A stretch of DNA of 64,000 nucleotides from Streptomyces marincola (GTDB taxonomy: Bacteria > Actinomycetota > Actinomycetes > Streptomycetales > Streptomycetaceae). Under the pieces are notes generated by a model. It was not told where the DNA came from. It ran no database searches and saw only the letters and a program-made list of their open reading frames with translations. Made by a program: the position numbers and the translations under genes. Shown here one piece after another: positions 34,909 to 60,500 of this stretch; the stretch's first letter is position 1, and each line of letters starts with the position of its first letter. The stretch is taken from contig NZ_CP084541.1 in the NCBI RefSeq assembly GCF_020410765.1, positions 1,421,001 to 1,485,000 of the forward strand, given 5' to 3'.

Positions 34909-35310
34909 TCAGCCGGCCTGGCTGAACGGCTCGTCGATGGCGTACCGCCAGTTGCCGTCCGCGCCGCGCCGCAGCACGTCGAGCCCCACGCCCTCGTGGT
35001 GCTCGTCCGTGCCGTCCTCGCCCGGCCCGTCGATCGTCCAGTCGACGACCAGCAGCGCGGTGTCACCCGTCACGTACGAGTGCCGGATCTCCGCGTTCAT
35101 CCGCGGCCCACGGGCCAGGAACTCCACGACGGATTCCTCGCGTTCCCGGCCGGAGAGCGGCTTGCCCGGCTCCCACACCGCGACCGCCTCTTCGGTGTAC
35201 ATGGCGTTCACCCGGTCGGCGTCCCCGGAGTTGAATGCCTCCGCGTAAAGCCGGACATGCTCCTCCACATCCCCGCTCAGCCGCACCGTGTCATTCACAT
35301 CGCTTACCAT
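34909..35310 (-). CDS. SnoaL-like / NTF2-fold protein (copy 2)
   Basis: The 133-residue protein has the NTF2-like pattern HVRLYAEAFNSGDADRVNAMY, GKPLSGREREESVVEFLARG, TGDTALLVVDWTIDG and WRYAIDEPFSQ. It is paralogous to copy 1 at 23351-23770. The start at ATG 35310 has GGGAG upstream. It diverges from PKS1 across a 234-bp region with promoter-like elements on both sides, and an 8-bp inverted repeat brackets its own putative -10. Cyclase, isomerase or dehydratase activity on a polyketide intermediate is possible; catalytic residues cannot be fixed from sequence alone. Confidence 0.8.
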   Translation of the reverse strand: MVSDVNDTVRLSGDVEEHVRLYAEAFNSGDADRVNAMYTEEAVAVWEPGKPLSGREREESVVEFLARGPRMNAEIRHSYVTGDTALLVVDWTIDGPGEDGTDEHHEGVGLDVLRRGADGNWRYAIDEPFSQAG

Positions 35311-35326
35311 GCCAGGATCACTCCCA

Positions 35327-35377
35327 CTCGATTGCGTGGCGTTGAACTACGACTCGCTGGAACGTTAGCCAATCGAG
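35327..35377. promoter_or_regulatory. Widely spaced inverted repeat upstream of SnoaL-like copy 2
   Basis: CTCGATTG (35327-35334) and CAATCGAG (35370-35377) are perfect complements separated by 35 bp. Between them lies TAACGT on the minus strand (35367-35362), a likely -10. The layout suits a dimer-of-dimers operator. Confidence 0.35.
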
Positions 35378-35455
35378 GACACGGGCCACACACCGCGAGG
35401 TAATGAAAAACTCCGCGCGCGCCCGACGGCATGGTTACCCCGGCCTTACCGGTGA

Positions 35456-35485
35456 TTGGCATGCGGTGGAATGGCGGGCTGTAAC
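35456..35485 (+). promoter_or_regulatory. Candidate PKS1 promoter
   Basis: TTGGCA (35456-35461) and TGTAAC (35480-35485) with an 18-bp spacer resemble a sigma-70 promoter about 60 bp ahead of the PKS1 start. No SARP-type direct repeat was seen next to it. Confidence 0.5.
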
Positions 35486-35544
35486 GTCGTCTGTCCACAG
35501 GTCACCTCGCCATGCCTTCCAGTCGAAGAAAAGAGGCGACAGCC

Positions 35545-49627
<14,083 letters not shown>

Positions 49628-49681
49628 TCTTTCACCGAGCCCTTCACCATCCGACCCATGCATTCGGGGAGCTGAGCACAC

Positions 49682-52600
49682 GTGGCCGATGAGCGAGAAC
49701 TCCGGGAATACCTCAAGCGGGCCATCGCGGATGCCCGCGAGGTTCGTGGCCGCCTGCGCGAAATGGAGGACCGCGCGCAGGAACCGATCGCGATCGTGGG
49801 AATGGCCTGCCGCTATCCCGGCGGGGTGCGGAACCCGGAAGACCTGTGGAACCTCGTCGCCGAGGGTGTCGACGCCGTCAGCGAGTTCCCCACCAACCGC
49901 GGCTGGGACCTCGACACCCTCTACGACCCCGACCCGAGCCGGACGGGAACGAGCTACACCCGGCACGGCGGCTTCCTCCACGACGCCGACCTCTTCGACC
50001 CCGAGTTCTTCGGCATGTCCCGGCGGGAAGCCACGGCGATCGACCCGCAGCAGCGCCTTCTCCTCGAAACCGCCTGGGAGGCGCTGGAGGACGCCGGCAT
50101 CACTCCCGACTCCTTGCAGGGCAGCGACACCGGCGTCTTCACCGGCCTCATGTACCACGACTACGGCTCGCGCCCCGGCATCCCGGGAGAGGGCAACGAG
50201 GGCTACCTCTTCAGCGGCAGCGCGGGCAGCATCGCGGCGGGGCGGCTCGCCTACACGTACGGCTTCGAGGGGCCGGCCGTCGCCGTCGACACGGCCTGCT
50301 CGTCCTCGCTCGTGGCCATGCACATGGCCGCCCAGGCCCTCCGCTCCGGCGAATGCGGCCTCGCCCTCGCCGGCGGCGCCACCGTCATGGCGACCCCCAC
50401 CGCCTTCATCGAGTTCTCACGGCAGCGCGGGCTGGCGGCGGACGGGCGGTGCAAGTCGTTCTCCGCGTCCGCCGACGGCACCGGCTGGTCGGAGGGTGTC
50501 GGCCTGCTTCTCCTGGAACGGCTCTCCGACGCCCGGCGCAACGGCCACCGCGTGCACGCCCTGATCCGCGGGTCCGCGATCAACCAGGATGGCGCGAGCA
50601 ACGGCCTGACCGCGCCCAACGGCCCCTCCCAGGAACGCGTCATCCGCCAGGCCCTGGCCAACGCCCAGCTCGTCCCCGCCGACATCGACGTGCTGGAGGC
50701 GCACGGCACCGGCACGCGACTGGGCGACCCGATCGAGGCCCAGGCCGTTCTCAACACCTACGGCGCCAACCGCCCCGAGGAACGACCTCTTCAACTGGGG
50801 TCGTTGAAGTCCAACATCGGCCACTCCCAGGCCGCGGCCGGCGTCGGCGGCATGATCAAGATGATCGAGGCGATGCGGCACGGCGTTCTACCGAAGACGC
50901 TGCACGTCGACAAGCCGACCGACCACGTCAACTGGGACGCCGGCGCGGTCGAACTCCTCACCGAGGCACGGACCTGGCCCGACACCGGCCACCCCAAACG
51001 CGCCGCGGTCTCCTCCTTCGGCTTCGGTGGGACGAACGCGCACGTGATCGTGGAGCAGGCCCCCGAGGAACCCTCCGAAGCCCCCGAGGGCGCGGACGGT
51101 GCCGAGGGACCGGAAACGGCCTCCGCGCCCGAGGAACAGAGCGGCGCCGATTCCGGCTCTGGCTCTGGCTCTGGCTCTGGTGACGACACGGTGGTGTGGC
51201 TGCTGTCCGGGAGGACCGAGGAAGCCTTGCGCGCCCAAGCGCGGCAGTTGGCCGATCACCTCGATGCCCACCCCGACCTCAACGACCGGGCCATCGCCCA
51301 CACCCTCGCCACCACCCGCACCCACTTCACCCACCGCGCAGCCATCCACGCCACCACCCCCGACCTGCTCCGCACCGCACTCCACCACCTCACCCAAGGC
51401 ACCCCCCACCCCAACCTCACCACCGGCACCACCCACCCCCACCCCAAAACCGCCTACACCCTCACCGGCCAAGGCTCCCAACACCCCCAAATGGGCCAAC
51501 AGCTCTACCACACCCACCCCACCTACGCCCACACCATCGACCAACTCACCGACCACCTCCAACCCCACCTCCCCCACCCACTCCGCGACATCCTCCACGC
51601 CCCACCCCACACCCCCCACGCCCAACTCCTCAACCACACCCACATCACCCAACCCGCCCTCTTCGCCACCCACCTCGCCCTCCACCGGTTGTTAGAGCAC
51701 CACGACATACGACCCGACTACCTCATCGGCCACTCCCTCGGCGAACTCACCGCAGCCCACATCGCCGGCGTCCTCACCCTCACCGACGCACTCCACCTCG
51801 TCGCACACAGGGGGAGACTGATGCAGGCCGCCCGTCCGGGCGGCGCGATGGCGGCCGTGCGAGCGACGGAGGAGCAGGTGCGCGCCGCCCTGGCCGACCT
51901 TGACCCCGCCACCATCGCCATCGCCGCCGTCAACGGTCCCGAGAGCGTGGTGGTGTCGGGTGACAGCGACGTGGTCGAAGCGCTGGTCGCGCGCTGGCGG
52001 GAGGAGGGCCTGAGGGCCACGCCGCTCACCGTCAGCCACGCCTTCCACTCCCCCCACATGGACGACGTGCTGGACGAGTTCCGCACCATCGCCGCCGAGG
52101 TGACCTACCACCCGCCGACGATCCCGGTGGTCTCCAACGTCACCGGCACCCTCGCCACCGAAGAACAACTCACCTCACCCGACTACTGGACCCAGCACAT
52201 CCGCCAACCCGTCCGCTTCCACCACGGCATCCAAACCCTCAAAAACCAAGGCGTCACCCACCTCATCGAAATAGGCCCCACCACCCTCGCCACCCACACC
52301 ACCCCCCACATCCCCACCACCCCCACCCTCCGCACCAACCAACCCGAAAACCACACCCTCCACACCACCCTCGCCACCACCCACACCCACGGCACCCCCA
52401 CCAACCACCACACCACCCCCCACCCCCACACCCCCCTCCCCACCTACCCCTTCCAGCGGCAGCGGTTCTGGTTGGAGGAGTCGGCCGGTGCGGGAAACGC
52501 GGCAGCGTTCGGACTCGCCGCCACCCAGCACCCCTTCCTCGGCGTCGGAGTCGAGGTCGCCGGCAACGACGAATACCTCTTCACCGGCCGCCTCTCCCTC

Positions 52601-55600
52601 ACCACCCACCCCTGGCTCACCCACCACACCATCGGCGACACCACCCTCCTCCCCGGCATGGCCATCGCCGAAATGGCCATCACCGCCGGCACCCAAACCA
52701 ACACCCCCCACCTCGCCGAACTCACCCTCACCACCCCCATCACCCTCACCCCCCACACCACCACCCGCATCCAACTCGCCCTCACCGCACCCAACCCCGA
52801 CGGACACCGCAACCTCCGCATCCACACCACCACCGACCCCCACACCCACCCCGCCACCTGGACCCTCCACGCCCAAGGCACCCTCACCCCCACACCCCCC
52901 AACCCCACACCACCCCCCACCACCCACACCACCTGGCCACCCCCCAACACCCAACCCATCCCCCTCGACAACCTCTACCAACGCCTCACCCACCACGGCT
53001 ACCACTACGGCCCCACCTTCCAAGCCCTCACCCACCTCTGGCAAACCCCCCAAGGCGACCTCCACGCCACCCTCCAACTCCCCGACAACACCCCCACCAC
53101 CGGCTTCCACCTCCACCCCGCACTCCTCGACGCCGCACTCCACCCCCTCCTCCCAGAAACCACCAACCCCAACACCCCACCCCGCATCCCCTTCACCCTC
53201 ACCAACCTCCACCTCACCCCCACCACCACCCCCACCACCCAACTCCACCTCCACCTCACCCAACCCACCCCCGACACCGCCACCCTCACCCTCACCACCC
53301 CCACCGGCACCACCCTCGCCCACCTCACCAACCTCCAACTCCGCCCCCTCACCCCCACCACCCCCCACGGCCTCTACCACCTCCAATGGCAACCCGTCAC
53401 CCCACAGGCAGAGGCAACGAACACATCCGACGGCACGGACGAAAAGGGAAGCGGAACGGACGGCTGGGCCGTACTCGGTGACCCCGACCTCCTCCCCGAC
53501 CTCCCCTCACACCCCGACCTCGCCAGCGCCGCCACCAACCCACCCCGCGTCCTCATCCTCCCGCTCATCGGCGACACCACCGACGGCGGAAAGATCGATG
53601 TCCCCGCTGCGGCGCATGAGGTGCTCATCCGCACCCTCGCGCTGATCCAGGACTTCCTCACCAACGAACACCTCGCCCACACCCACCTCATCGCCCTCAC
53701 CCACCACGCCATCGCCACCCACCCCACCGAAGACATCACCGACCTCCCCCACGCACCCACCTGGGGACTCCTCCGCACCGCCCAAACCGAAAACCCCCAC
53801 CGCATCACCCTCCTCGACACCGACACCACCACCCCCCACACCCTCACCCACACCCTCGCCCTCGCCCACACCACCGACGAACCCCAACTCGCCCACCGCA
53901 ACAACCAACTCCTCACCCCACGCCTCACCCCCACCACCGAAGCCACCGACACCGACACCACCGACAGCCCCTACGCCCACGGCACCACCCTCATCACCGG
54001 CGCCACCGGAACCCTCGGCACCCTCCTCGCCACCCACCTCGCCACCCACCACCACACACCCCACCTCCTCCTCCTCAGCCGAACCGGCCCCAACGCACCC
54101 ACCGCCCAACAACTCACCAACCTCCAAAACACCACCAACACCACCATCACCCTCCTCGCCACCGACACCACCAACCCCCACCAACTCACCCAAGCCCTCA
54201 ACACCATCCCACCCCAACACCCCCTCACCAACATCATCCACATCGCCGGAACCACCGACGACACCCCACTCACCACCCTCACCCCCCAACGCCTCACCAC
54301 CGTCCTCCAACCCAAAATCAACGCCGCCTGGAACCTCCACCACCAAACCCAAAACCACCCCATCCACACCTTCACCCTCTACTCCTCCCTCTCCGGCCTC
54401 ATCGGCAACGCCGGCCAAGCCAACTACGCCGCCGCCAACACCTTCCTCGACGCCCTCGCCCACCACCGCCACGCCAACAACCAACCCACCACCTCACTCG
54501 CCTGGGGCCTCTGGCAAGAAACCAGCACCATCACCCAAACCCTCCACACCACCGACCACCAACGCCTCAACCGCACCGGCATCACCCCCCTCACCACCCC
54601 CCACGCCCTCACCCTCTTCGACACCGCCCACACCACCCCCCACCCCCTCCAAGCCGCCACCACCCTCAACACCACCCACCTCACCCCCCCACCACCCCAC
54701 ACCCCCCACCCTCCGCAACCTCGCACCCAAAACCACCACCCCCCAACCCACCCACACCACACCCCAACCCACCCAAACCCTCACCCAACAACTCACCCAC
54801 CTCCCCCCCAACCAACGCCACACCCACCTCACCACCCTCATCCAAACCCACGCCGCCACCATCCTCGGCCACCCCAACCCCACCACCATCCAACCCAACC
54901 GCCCCTTCCAAGAACTCGGATTCGACTCCCTCACCGCCATCGAACTCCGCAACCACCTCACCACCACCACCGGCATCCCCCTCCCCCCCACCCTCATCTT
55001 CGACCACCCCACCCCCACCACCCTCGCCACCCACCTACTGGACGAGATGTTCGGTGACGAGGACGAGGTCGTGGTCGTGGCGCAGGGCACGGGAGACGCC
55101 GCGGAGGAGCCGATCGCGATCGTGGGCATGGCCTGCCGCTACCCCGGCGGGGTCCGGAACCCGGAAGACCTGTGGAACCTCGTCGCCAACGGCATCGACG
55201 CCGTCAGCGAGTTCCCCACCAACCGCGGCTGGGACCTCGACACCCTCTACAACCCCGACCCCACCCAACCCGGCACCAGCTACACCCGCCACGGCGGCTT
55301 CCTCCACGACGCCGACCTCTTCGACCCCGACTTCTTCGGCATGTCACCCCGCGAAGCCACCGCAACCGACCCCCAACAACGCCTCCTCCTCGAAACCGCC
55401 TGGGAAACCCTCGAAAACGCCGGCATCGACCCCACCACACTCCACGGCACCGACACCGGCGTCTTCACCGGCCTCATGTACCACGACTACGGAAGCGCGG
55501 CCCACCACGTTCCCGAAGCGCTTGAGGGATATGTCGCCGCGGGCAACGCGGGCAGCGTCGCCTCGGGGCGCATCGCGTACACGCTGGGCCTCGAAGGCCC

Positions 55601-58600
55601 GGCCGTGACCGTCGACACGGCCTGCTCCTCCTCACTCGTGGCCATGCACATGGCCGCCCAAGCCCTCCGCTCCGGCGAATGCGGCCTCGCCCTCGCCGGC
55701 GGCGCCACGGTGCTGTCCACGCCTACGGCCTTCATCGAGTTCTCGCGGCAACGGGGCCTGTCACCCGACGGCCGGTGCAAGTCGTTCTCCGCGTCCGCCG
55801 ACGGCACCGGCTGGTCAGAAGGCGTGGGACTCGTCGTCCTCGAACGGCTTTCCGACGCCCGGCGCAACGGCCACCCCGTCCTCGCCGTTCTGCGCGGCTC
55901 CGCCATCAACCAGGACGGCGCGAGCAACGGCCTCACCGCACCCAACGGCCCCTCCCAGGAACGCGTCATCCGCCAAGCGCTCGCCAACGCCCGACTCACC
56001 CCGGCCGACATCGACGTCCTCGAAGCCCACGGCACCGGCACCAAACTCGGCGACCCCATCGAGGCCCAGGCCGTCCTCAACACCTACGGCGCCAACCGCC
56101 CCGAACAGCAGCCCCTTCACTTGGGGTCGTTGAAGTCCAACATCGGCCACTCCCAAGCCGCGGCCGGCGTCGGCGGCGTCATCAAAATGATCCAGGCCAT
56201 GCGGCACGGCGTTCTGCCGAAGACGCTGCACGTCGACAAGCCGACCGACCACGTCAACTGGGACGCCGGCACCGTCGAACTCCTCACCGACACCCGCCCC
56301 TGGCCCGACACCGGCCACCCCAAACGCGCCGCCATCTCCTCCTTCGGCATCAGCGGCACCAACGCCCACCTCATCATCGAACAACCCCCCGCCCAGACCA
56401 GCACCAACACCGACGACAACGCCCCGGAGGACGGCGGCGTCGCCGATGACACGGTGGTGTGGCTGCTGTCCGGGAAGACCGAGGAAGCCTTGCGCGCCCA
56501 AGCCAGGCAACTGGCCGACCACCTCGATGCCCACCCCGACCTCAACGACCGGGCCATCGCCCACACCCTCGCCACCACCCGCACCCACTTCACCCACCGC
56601 GCAGCCATCCACGCCACCACCCCCGACCTCCTACGCACCGCACTCCACCACCTCACCCAAGGCACCCCCCACCCCAACCTCACCACCGGCACCACCCACC
56701 CCCACCCCAAAACCGCCTACACCCTCACCGGCCAAGGCTCCCAACACCCCCAAATGGGCCAACAGCTCTACCACACCCACCCCACCTACGCCCACACCAT
56801 CGACCAACTCACCGACCACCTCCAACCCCACCTCCCCCACCCACTCCGCGACATCCTCCACGCCCCACCCCACACCCCTCACGCCCAACTCCTCAACCAC
56901 ACCCACATCACCCAACCCGCCCTCTTCGCCACCCACCTCGCCCTCCACCGACTACTCGAACACCACGACATACGCCCTGACTACCTCATCGGCCACTCCC
57001 TCGGCGAACTCACCGCAGCCCACATCGCCGGCGTCCTCACCCTCACCGACGCACTCCACCTCGTCGCACACCGAGGACGCCTCATGCAAGCCGCCCGAAC
57101 CGGCGGCGCCATGGCCGCCGTCCAAGCCACCGAAGAGCAAGTACGCGCCGCCCTGGCCGACCACGACCCCGCCACCATCGCCATCGCCGCCATCAACGGC
57201 CCCGAAAGCGTCGTGGTGTCGGGTGACAGCGACGTCGTCGAAGCGCTGGTCGCGCGCTGGCGGGAGCAGGGCCTGCGCGCCACGCCGCTCACCGTCAGCC
57301 ACGCCTTCCACTCCCCCCATATGGACGACGTGCTGGACGAGTTCCGCACCATCGCCGCCGAGGTCACCTACCACCCGCCGACGATCCCGGTGGTCTCCAA
57401 CGTCACCGGCACCCTCGCCACCGAAGAACAACTCACCTCACCCGACTACTGGACCCAGCACATCCGCCAACCCGTCCGCTTCCACCACGGCATCCAAACC
57501 CTCAAAAACCAAGGCGTCACCCACCTCATCGAAATAGGCCCCACCACCCTCGCCACCCACACCACCCCCCACATCCCCACCACCCCCACCCTCCGCACCA
57601 ACCAACCCGAAAACCACACCCTCCACACCACCCTCGCCACCACCCACACCCACGGCACCCCCACCAACCACCACACCACCCCCCACCCCCACACCCCCCT
57701 CCCCACGTATCCGTTCCAGCGGCAGCGGTTCTGGCTCGAACCGGCAGTGACCGGAGGCGTGGGCACGGGCTCCGGTGGCGACAGGCACCCGTTGCTCGGT
57801 GCCCCGATCCGGCTGGCGGACGGGGACCGCACGGTGTTCACCGGGCGGGTGTCGTTGCGCAGCCACCCCTGGCTCGCCGACCACACCCTCCACCACACCC
57901 CCGTCCTCCCCACCGCCGCACTCATCGACCTCACCCTCCACGCAGGCGACCAACTCGGCACCCACACCCTCGAACACCTCACCACCCACACCCCCATCAC
58001 CCTCCCCACCGACAACACCCCACTCCACCTCCAACTCACCATCCACCCACCCAACCCCACAGGACACCGACCCTTCACCCTCCACACCCGCCCCGACACC
58101 ACCCACCTCACCCACCACCAATGGACCACCCACGCACAAGGACTCCTCGGGCCGTCGGGCGGCGGCACCGCGCCGTTCGCGAACGAGGACGCGGCGGGTG
58201 GCGCCTACGAGGTGCCCGAGGACTTGGCCCCCGAGGTCACGCGCTACGGGGTGCACCCCGCGCTGCTCGACGCCGTGGTCGCGGACGCGGCCCGGCAGGC
58301 CGCGCTGCCCGAGGGTTCGTCGCCGTTCGCCGCGCAGTGGCACGGCGTGCGGCTGCACGCCACCGGGGCCACCGCGGTGTCGGCCCAGTGGATCGCGGAT
58401 GAGGGCGCGGACGCGGTGCGGCTGCGCCTGGTCGACGGCGCCGGGGAGCCGGTGCTCACGGCCGAGCGGGTCGAGTTCCGCGGCGTGCGCGAGGAGGAGG
58501 TCGTGCCGGTGGCCGGCACGTCCCGGCCGCCGCTGCTGCGCCTGGAGTGGGACCCGTTGCCGCTGCCGGAGGGCGGCGCGCAGCCGCTGGACCTGGCGCT

Positions 58601-60443
58601 GCTCGGGGAGGGCCCGGACGGGGCGGGACCGCGGTTCGACGGGGTGCCCGAGCTGGCCGACTTCGTCGGTTCCGGCGCGTCCGTCGGCGCCGTTCTGATG
58701 GCGGCCGGTCCCGCCGGGGCCGGTGAAGGACCGGCGGAGAACCCGGTGCGGGCCGCGCACGACAGCGCGGGACAGGTGCTTGAACGGGTGCGCGCGTGGC
58801 TCGCGGACGAACGGCTCGCCGAGACGCGCCTGGTGGTGACGACGCGCGGCGCCGTCGCGGCCTCGGCCGGCGAGGACGTGCCCGCGCTGGGCGGCGCCGC
58901 CGTGTGGGGTCTGCTGCGTTCGGTGCAGGCCGAGGTGCCCGGCCGGGTCGTCCTGATCGACCACGACGCGCCGACGCCTCCGCTCGACGTGATCGCCGCC
59001 GTCGTGGCCTCGGGCGAGCCGCAGGCCGCGATCCGGAACAGGGAGGTGCACGTGCCACGGCTGAGGCGGTCGCCGGAGGAGCCGGCCGGACGCGCGGAGC
59101 CGGCTGCCGTTCCGCTGGCGGAGGGCACGGTCCTGGTGACCGGGGGAACGGGCGCCCTGGGGGCCCTGGTGAGCCGGCATCTCGTGACCACGCACGGTGT
59201 GCGGCACCTGCTGCTGCTCGGCCGTCGCGGCCCTGAGGCGCCCGGCGCCGGTGAACTGGTCGAGGAACTGCGCGGGTTGGGCGCGGAGGTCGCCGTTGTC
59301 GCGTGTGACGTGTCGCGCCGGGAGGAGCTGGCGGCTGTTCTCGACGCGATCCCGGCCGATCAGCCGCTGACCGGGGTCGTGCACGCCGCTGGTGTGCTGG
59401 ACAACGGGCTGGTGTCGTCGCTGTCGCGCGAGCAGGTGGCCGCGGTGCTGCGGCCGAAGGCGGACGCGGCGTGGCACCTGCACGAGCTGACCAGGGACCG
59501 GGAGCTGGCGGCGTTCGTCCTGTTCTCCTCAAGCGTCGGCGTGATCGGCGGCCCCGGGCAGGCCAACTACGCGGCGGCGAACGCGTTCCTCGACGCCCTG
59601 GCCGCGCACCGCGCGGCGCACGGCCTGCCGGCCACGGCCGTCGCGTGGGGCCTGTGGGACCTGGGCGGCGTGGGGCTCAACGCCGGGCTCGGGGAGAACG
59701 ACCTGCTCAGGTACCGGAGGGAGGGCTTCAGGGCCGTGGCACCCGAGCAGGGCGCGGCGCTGCTCGACGCGGCGCTCGCGCAAGGGCATCCGCAGCTGGT
59801 GGCGCTGCCGGTGGACGCGGCGGCGATGCGGGCGCACGGCCGCGTGCCGCACGTGTTGACCGGGCTGGTCGGTGGCAGGTTCCGGCCGGCCGCGCGGTCC
59901 GGCGCGGGCGAGAGCGACACGCCGGCCACCCGGCTGGCGGCCCTCCCGGATGAGGAACGGCGCCCGGCGTTGCTGCGGATCGTTTCGTCGGAGGTGGCGA
60001 CGGTCCTCGGGCACACGAACACGGATCTGGTGACGGCCGAGCGCAGCTTCATGGAGCTGGGCTTCGACTCGATGACCGCCGTCGAGTTGCGGAACCGGCT
60101 GAGCGGCGCGATCGACGGCCAGCTGCCCGCGACCGTGGTCTTCGACCACCCGACGCCCGCGGCGCTCACCGAGTTCCTGATGTCGCTGACCGGGGGGTCG
60201 AGCGAGCGCGGTGTGCTGGCCGAGCTGGACGCGTTGGAGTCGGCGCTGTCGGGAGTGGCCGCCGACGACGAGCGGACGCGCGACGCGGTGGCCGCCCGGC
60301 TCCAGGTGCTGCTGTCGCGGCTCAACGGGGCCGGCGGCGACGCGGCCGAGGAGGAGGCCAAGGTCGCGGAGACGCTGGGGTCGGCCTCGGCCTCGGAGAT
60401 CTTCGACTTCATCGACACGCAGCTCGGCCGTTCAGCGAACTGA
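49682..60443 (+). CDS. Modular type I polyketide synthase PKS2: modules 3-4 (one frameshift)
   Basis: PKS2 starts at GTG 49682, 54 bp after PKS1, and encodes about 3,590 residues after frame correction. An N-terminal coiled-coil docking helix (REYLKRAIADAREVRGRLRE) matches the PKS1 C-terminal docking type. Domains: KS-AT-DH-KR-ACP, KS-AT-DH*-KR-ACP, C-terminal docking (LAELDALESALSGVAADDE onward). As sequenced, an extra C in 54684-54690 (seven C against six in PKS1) derails the frame before ACP3 and ends it at 55057. The other frame reads through ACP3 (THLLDEMFGDEDEV) straight into KS4, so the two stretches are one gene. Codon 51692-51694 in AT3 is TTA, rare in this genome. ATs are malonyl type. 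The module 4 DH lacks the YGP segment and its Gly motif. Confidence 0.92.
51051..51184 (+). repeat. Duplicated KS-AT linker with Ser-Gly hexamer array (module 3)
   Basis: This acidic linker ends in tandem GGCTCT units encoding GSGSGSGSG (about 51162-51181). It is near-identical to 61864-61997 in module 5. Confidence 0.85.
51185..52455 (+). repeat. Skewed AT repeat, copy B (module 3 AT)
   Basis: The second copy of the 1,271-bp AT segment. Its 5' part matches copy D. A 415-bp inner block (51818-52232) instead matches the module 2 AT, and CGGTTGTTAGAG replaces the CGACTACTCGAA of the others, which brings in a TTA codon. Confidence 0.9.
51818..52232 (+). repeat. AT mosaic block inside skewed repeat (module 3)
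   Basis: Same length as 46078-46492 and near-identical to it. Flanks on both sides follow the four-copy AT repeat instead, marking likely recombination points. Confidence 0.85.
52451..53397 (+). repeat. Skewed DH repeat, copy B (module 3 DH)
   Basis: The 947-bp partner of 46735-47682, with the frame intact. The C run at 53180-53183 has four bases. Confidence 0.92.
53603..55039 (+). repeat. Skewed KR-ACP repeat, copy B (module 3)
   Basis: The partner of 47954-49389, one base longer because 54684-54690 has seven C. That extra base is the PKS2 frameshift. Confidence 0.92.
55101..55468 (+). repeat. Skewed KS N-terminal repeat, copy B (module 4)
   Basis: The partner of 44068-44435, differing by a few bases (for example GGGGTCCGGAAC against GGGGTGCGGAGC). 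Confidence 0.88.
56448..57718 (+). repeat. Skewed AT repeat, copy C (module 4 AT)
   Basis: The third copy of the 1,271-bp AT segment. It shares the GGGAAGACC and GCCAGGCAACTGG variants with copy A. Confidence 0.9.
57837..58147 (+). repeat. Skewed DH N-terminal repeat, copy A (module 4)
   Basis: This 311-bp segment carries the HTLHHTPVLP motif and appears identical to 63390-63700. After it, module 4 diverges into a sequence lacking the YGP region. Confidence 0.9.
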
Positions 60444-60446
60444 TCC

Positions 60447-60464
60447 GGCCGCAGCGGAGCGGCC
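60447..60464 (+). terminator. Intergenic hairpin between PKS2 and PKS3
   Basis: GGCCGC-AGCGGA-GCGGCC, perfect six-base arms, starts four bases after the PKS2 stop and 37 bases before the PKS3 start. No T-run. It may stabilise or attenuate the polycistronic message rather than end it. Confidence 0.35.
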
Positions 60465-60500
60465 ACACTGCCCGTCCGTACCGAGGGAGATCGAGTACGC

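Larger units (their letters stand above)
49784..55035 (+). other. PKS module 3: KS-AT(malonyl)-DH-KR-ACP
   Basis: KS about 49784-51060 (Cys codon 50297). AT about 51190-52480. DH about 52515-53380 with HTIGDTTLLP, YGPTFQAL and LLDAALHPL. KR about 53985-54540 (TDD, ANYAAAN). ACP about 54795-55035, read in the shifted frame. DH, KR and ACP are near-identical at the DNA level to module 2. Expected output: octatrienoyl chain. Confidence 0.87.
55101..60175 (+). other. PKS module 4: KS-AT(malonyl)-[DH inactive?]-KR-ACP
   Basis: KS about 55107-56385 (Cys codon 55623). AT about 56450-57745. DH-like about 57775-58490: motif reads HTLHHTPVLP, no YGPxFQ segment is present, and the distal motif is LLDAVVADAA. 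KR about 59125-59660 (TGGTGALG, LDN, ANYAAAN). ACP about 59935-60175 (LGFDSMTAVEL). Probably leaves a beta-hydroxyl. Confidence 0.82.

Noticed and set aside
55047..55110. A separate PKS gene starting at ATG 55047
   Set aside because: No docking helix or ribosome site; the sequence just before it in the same frame encodes ACP3, so it is internal to PKS2.
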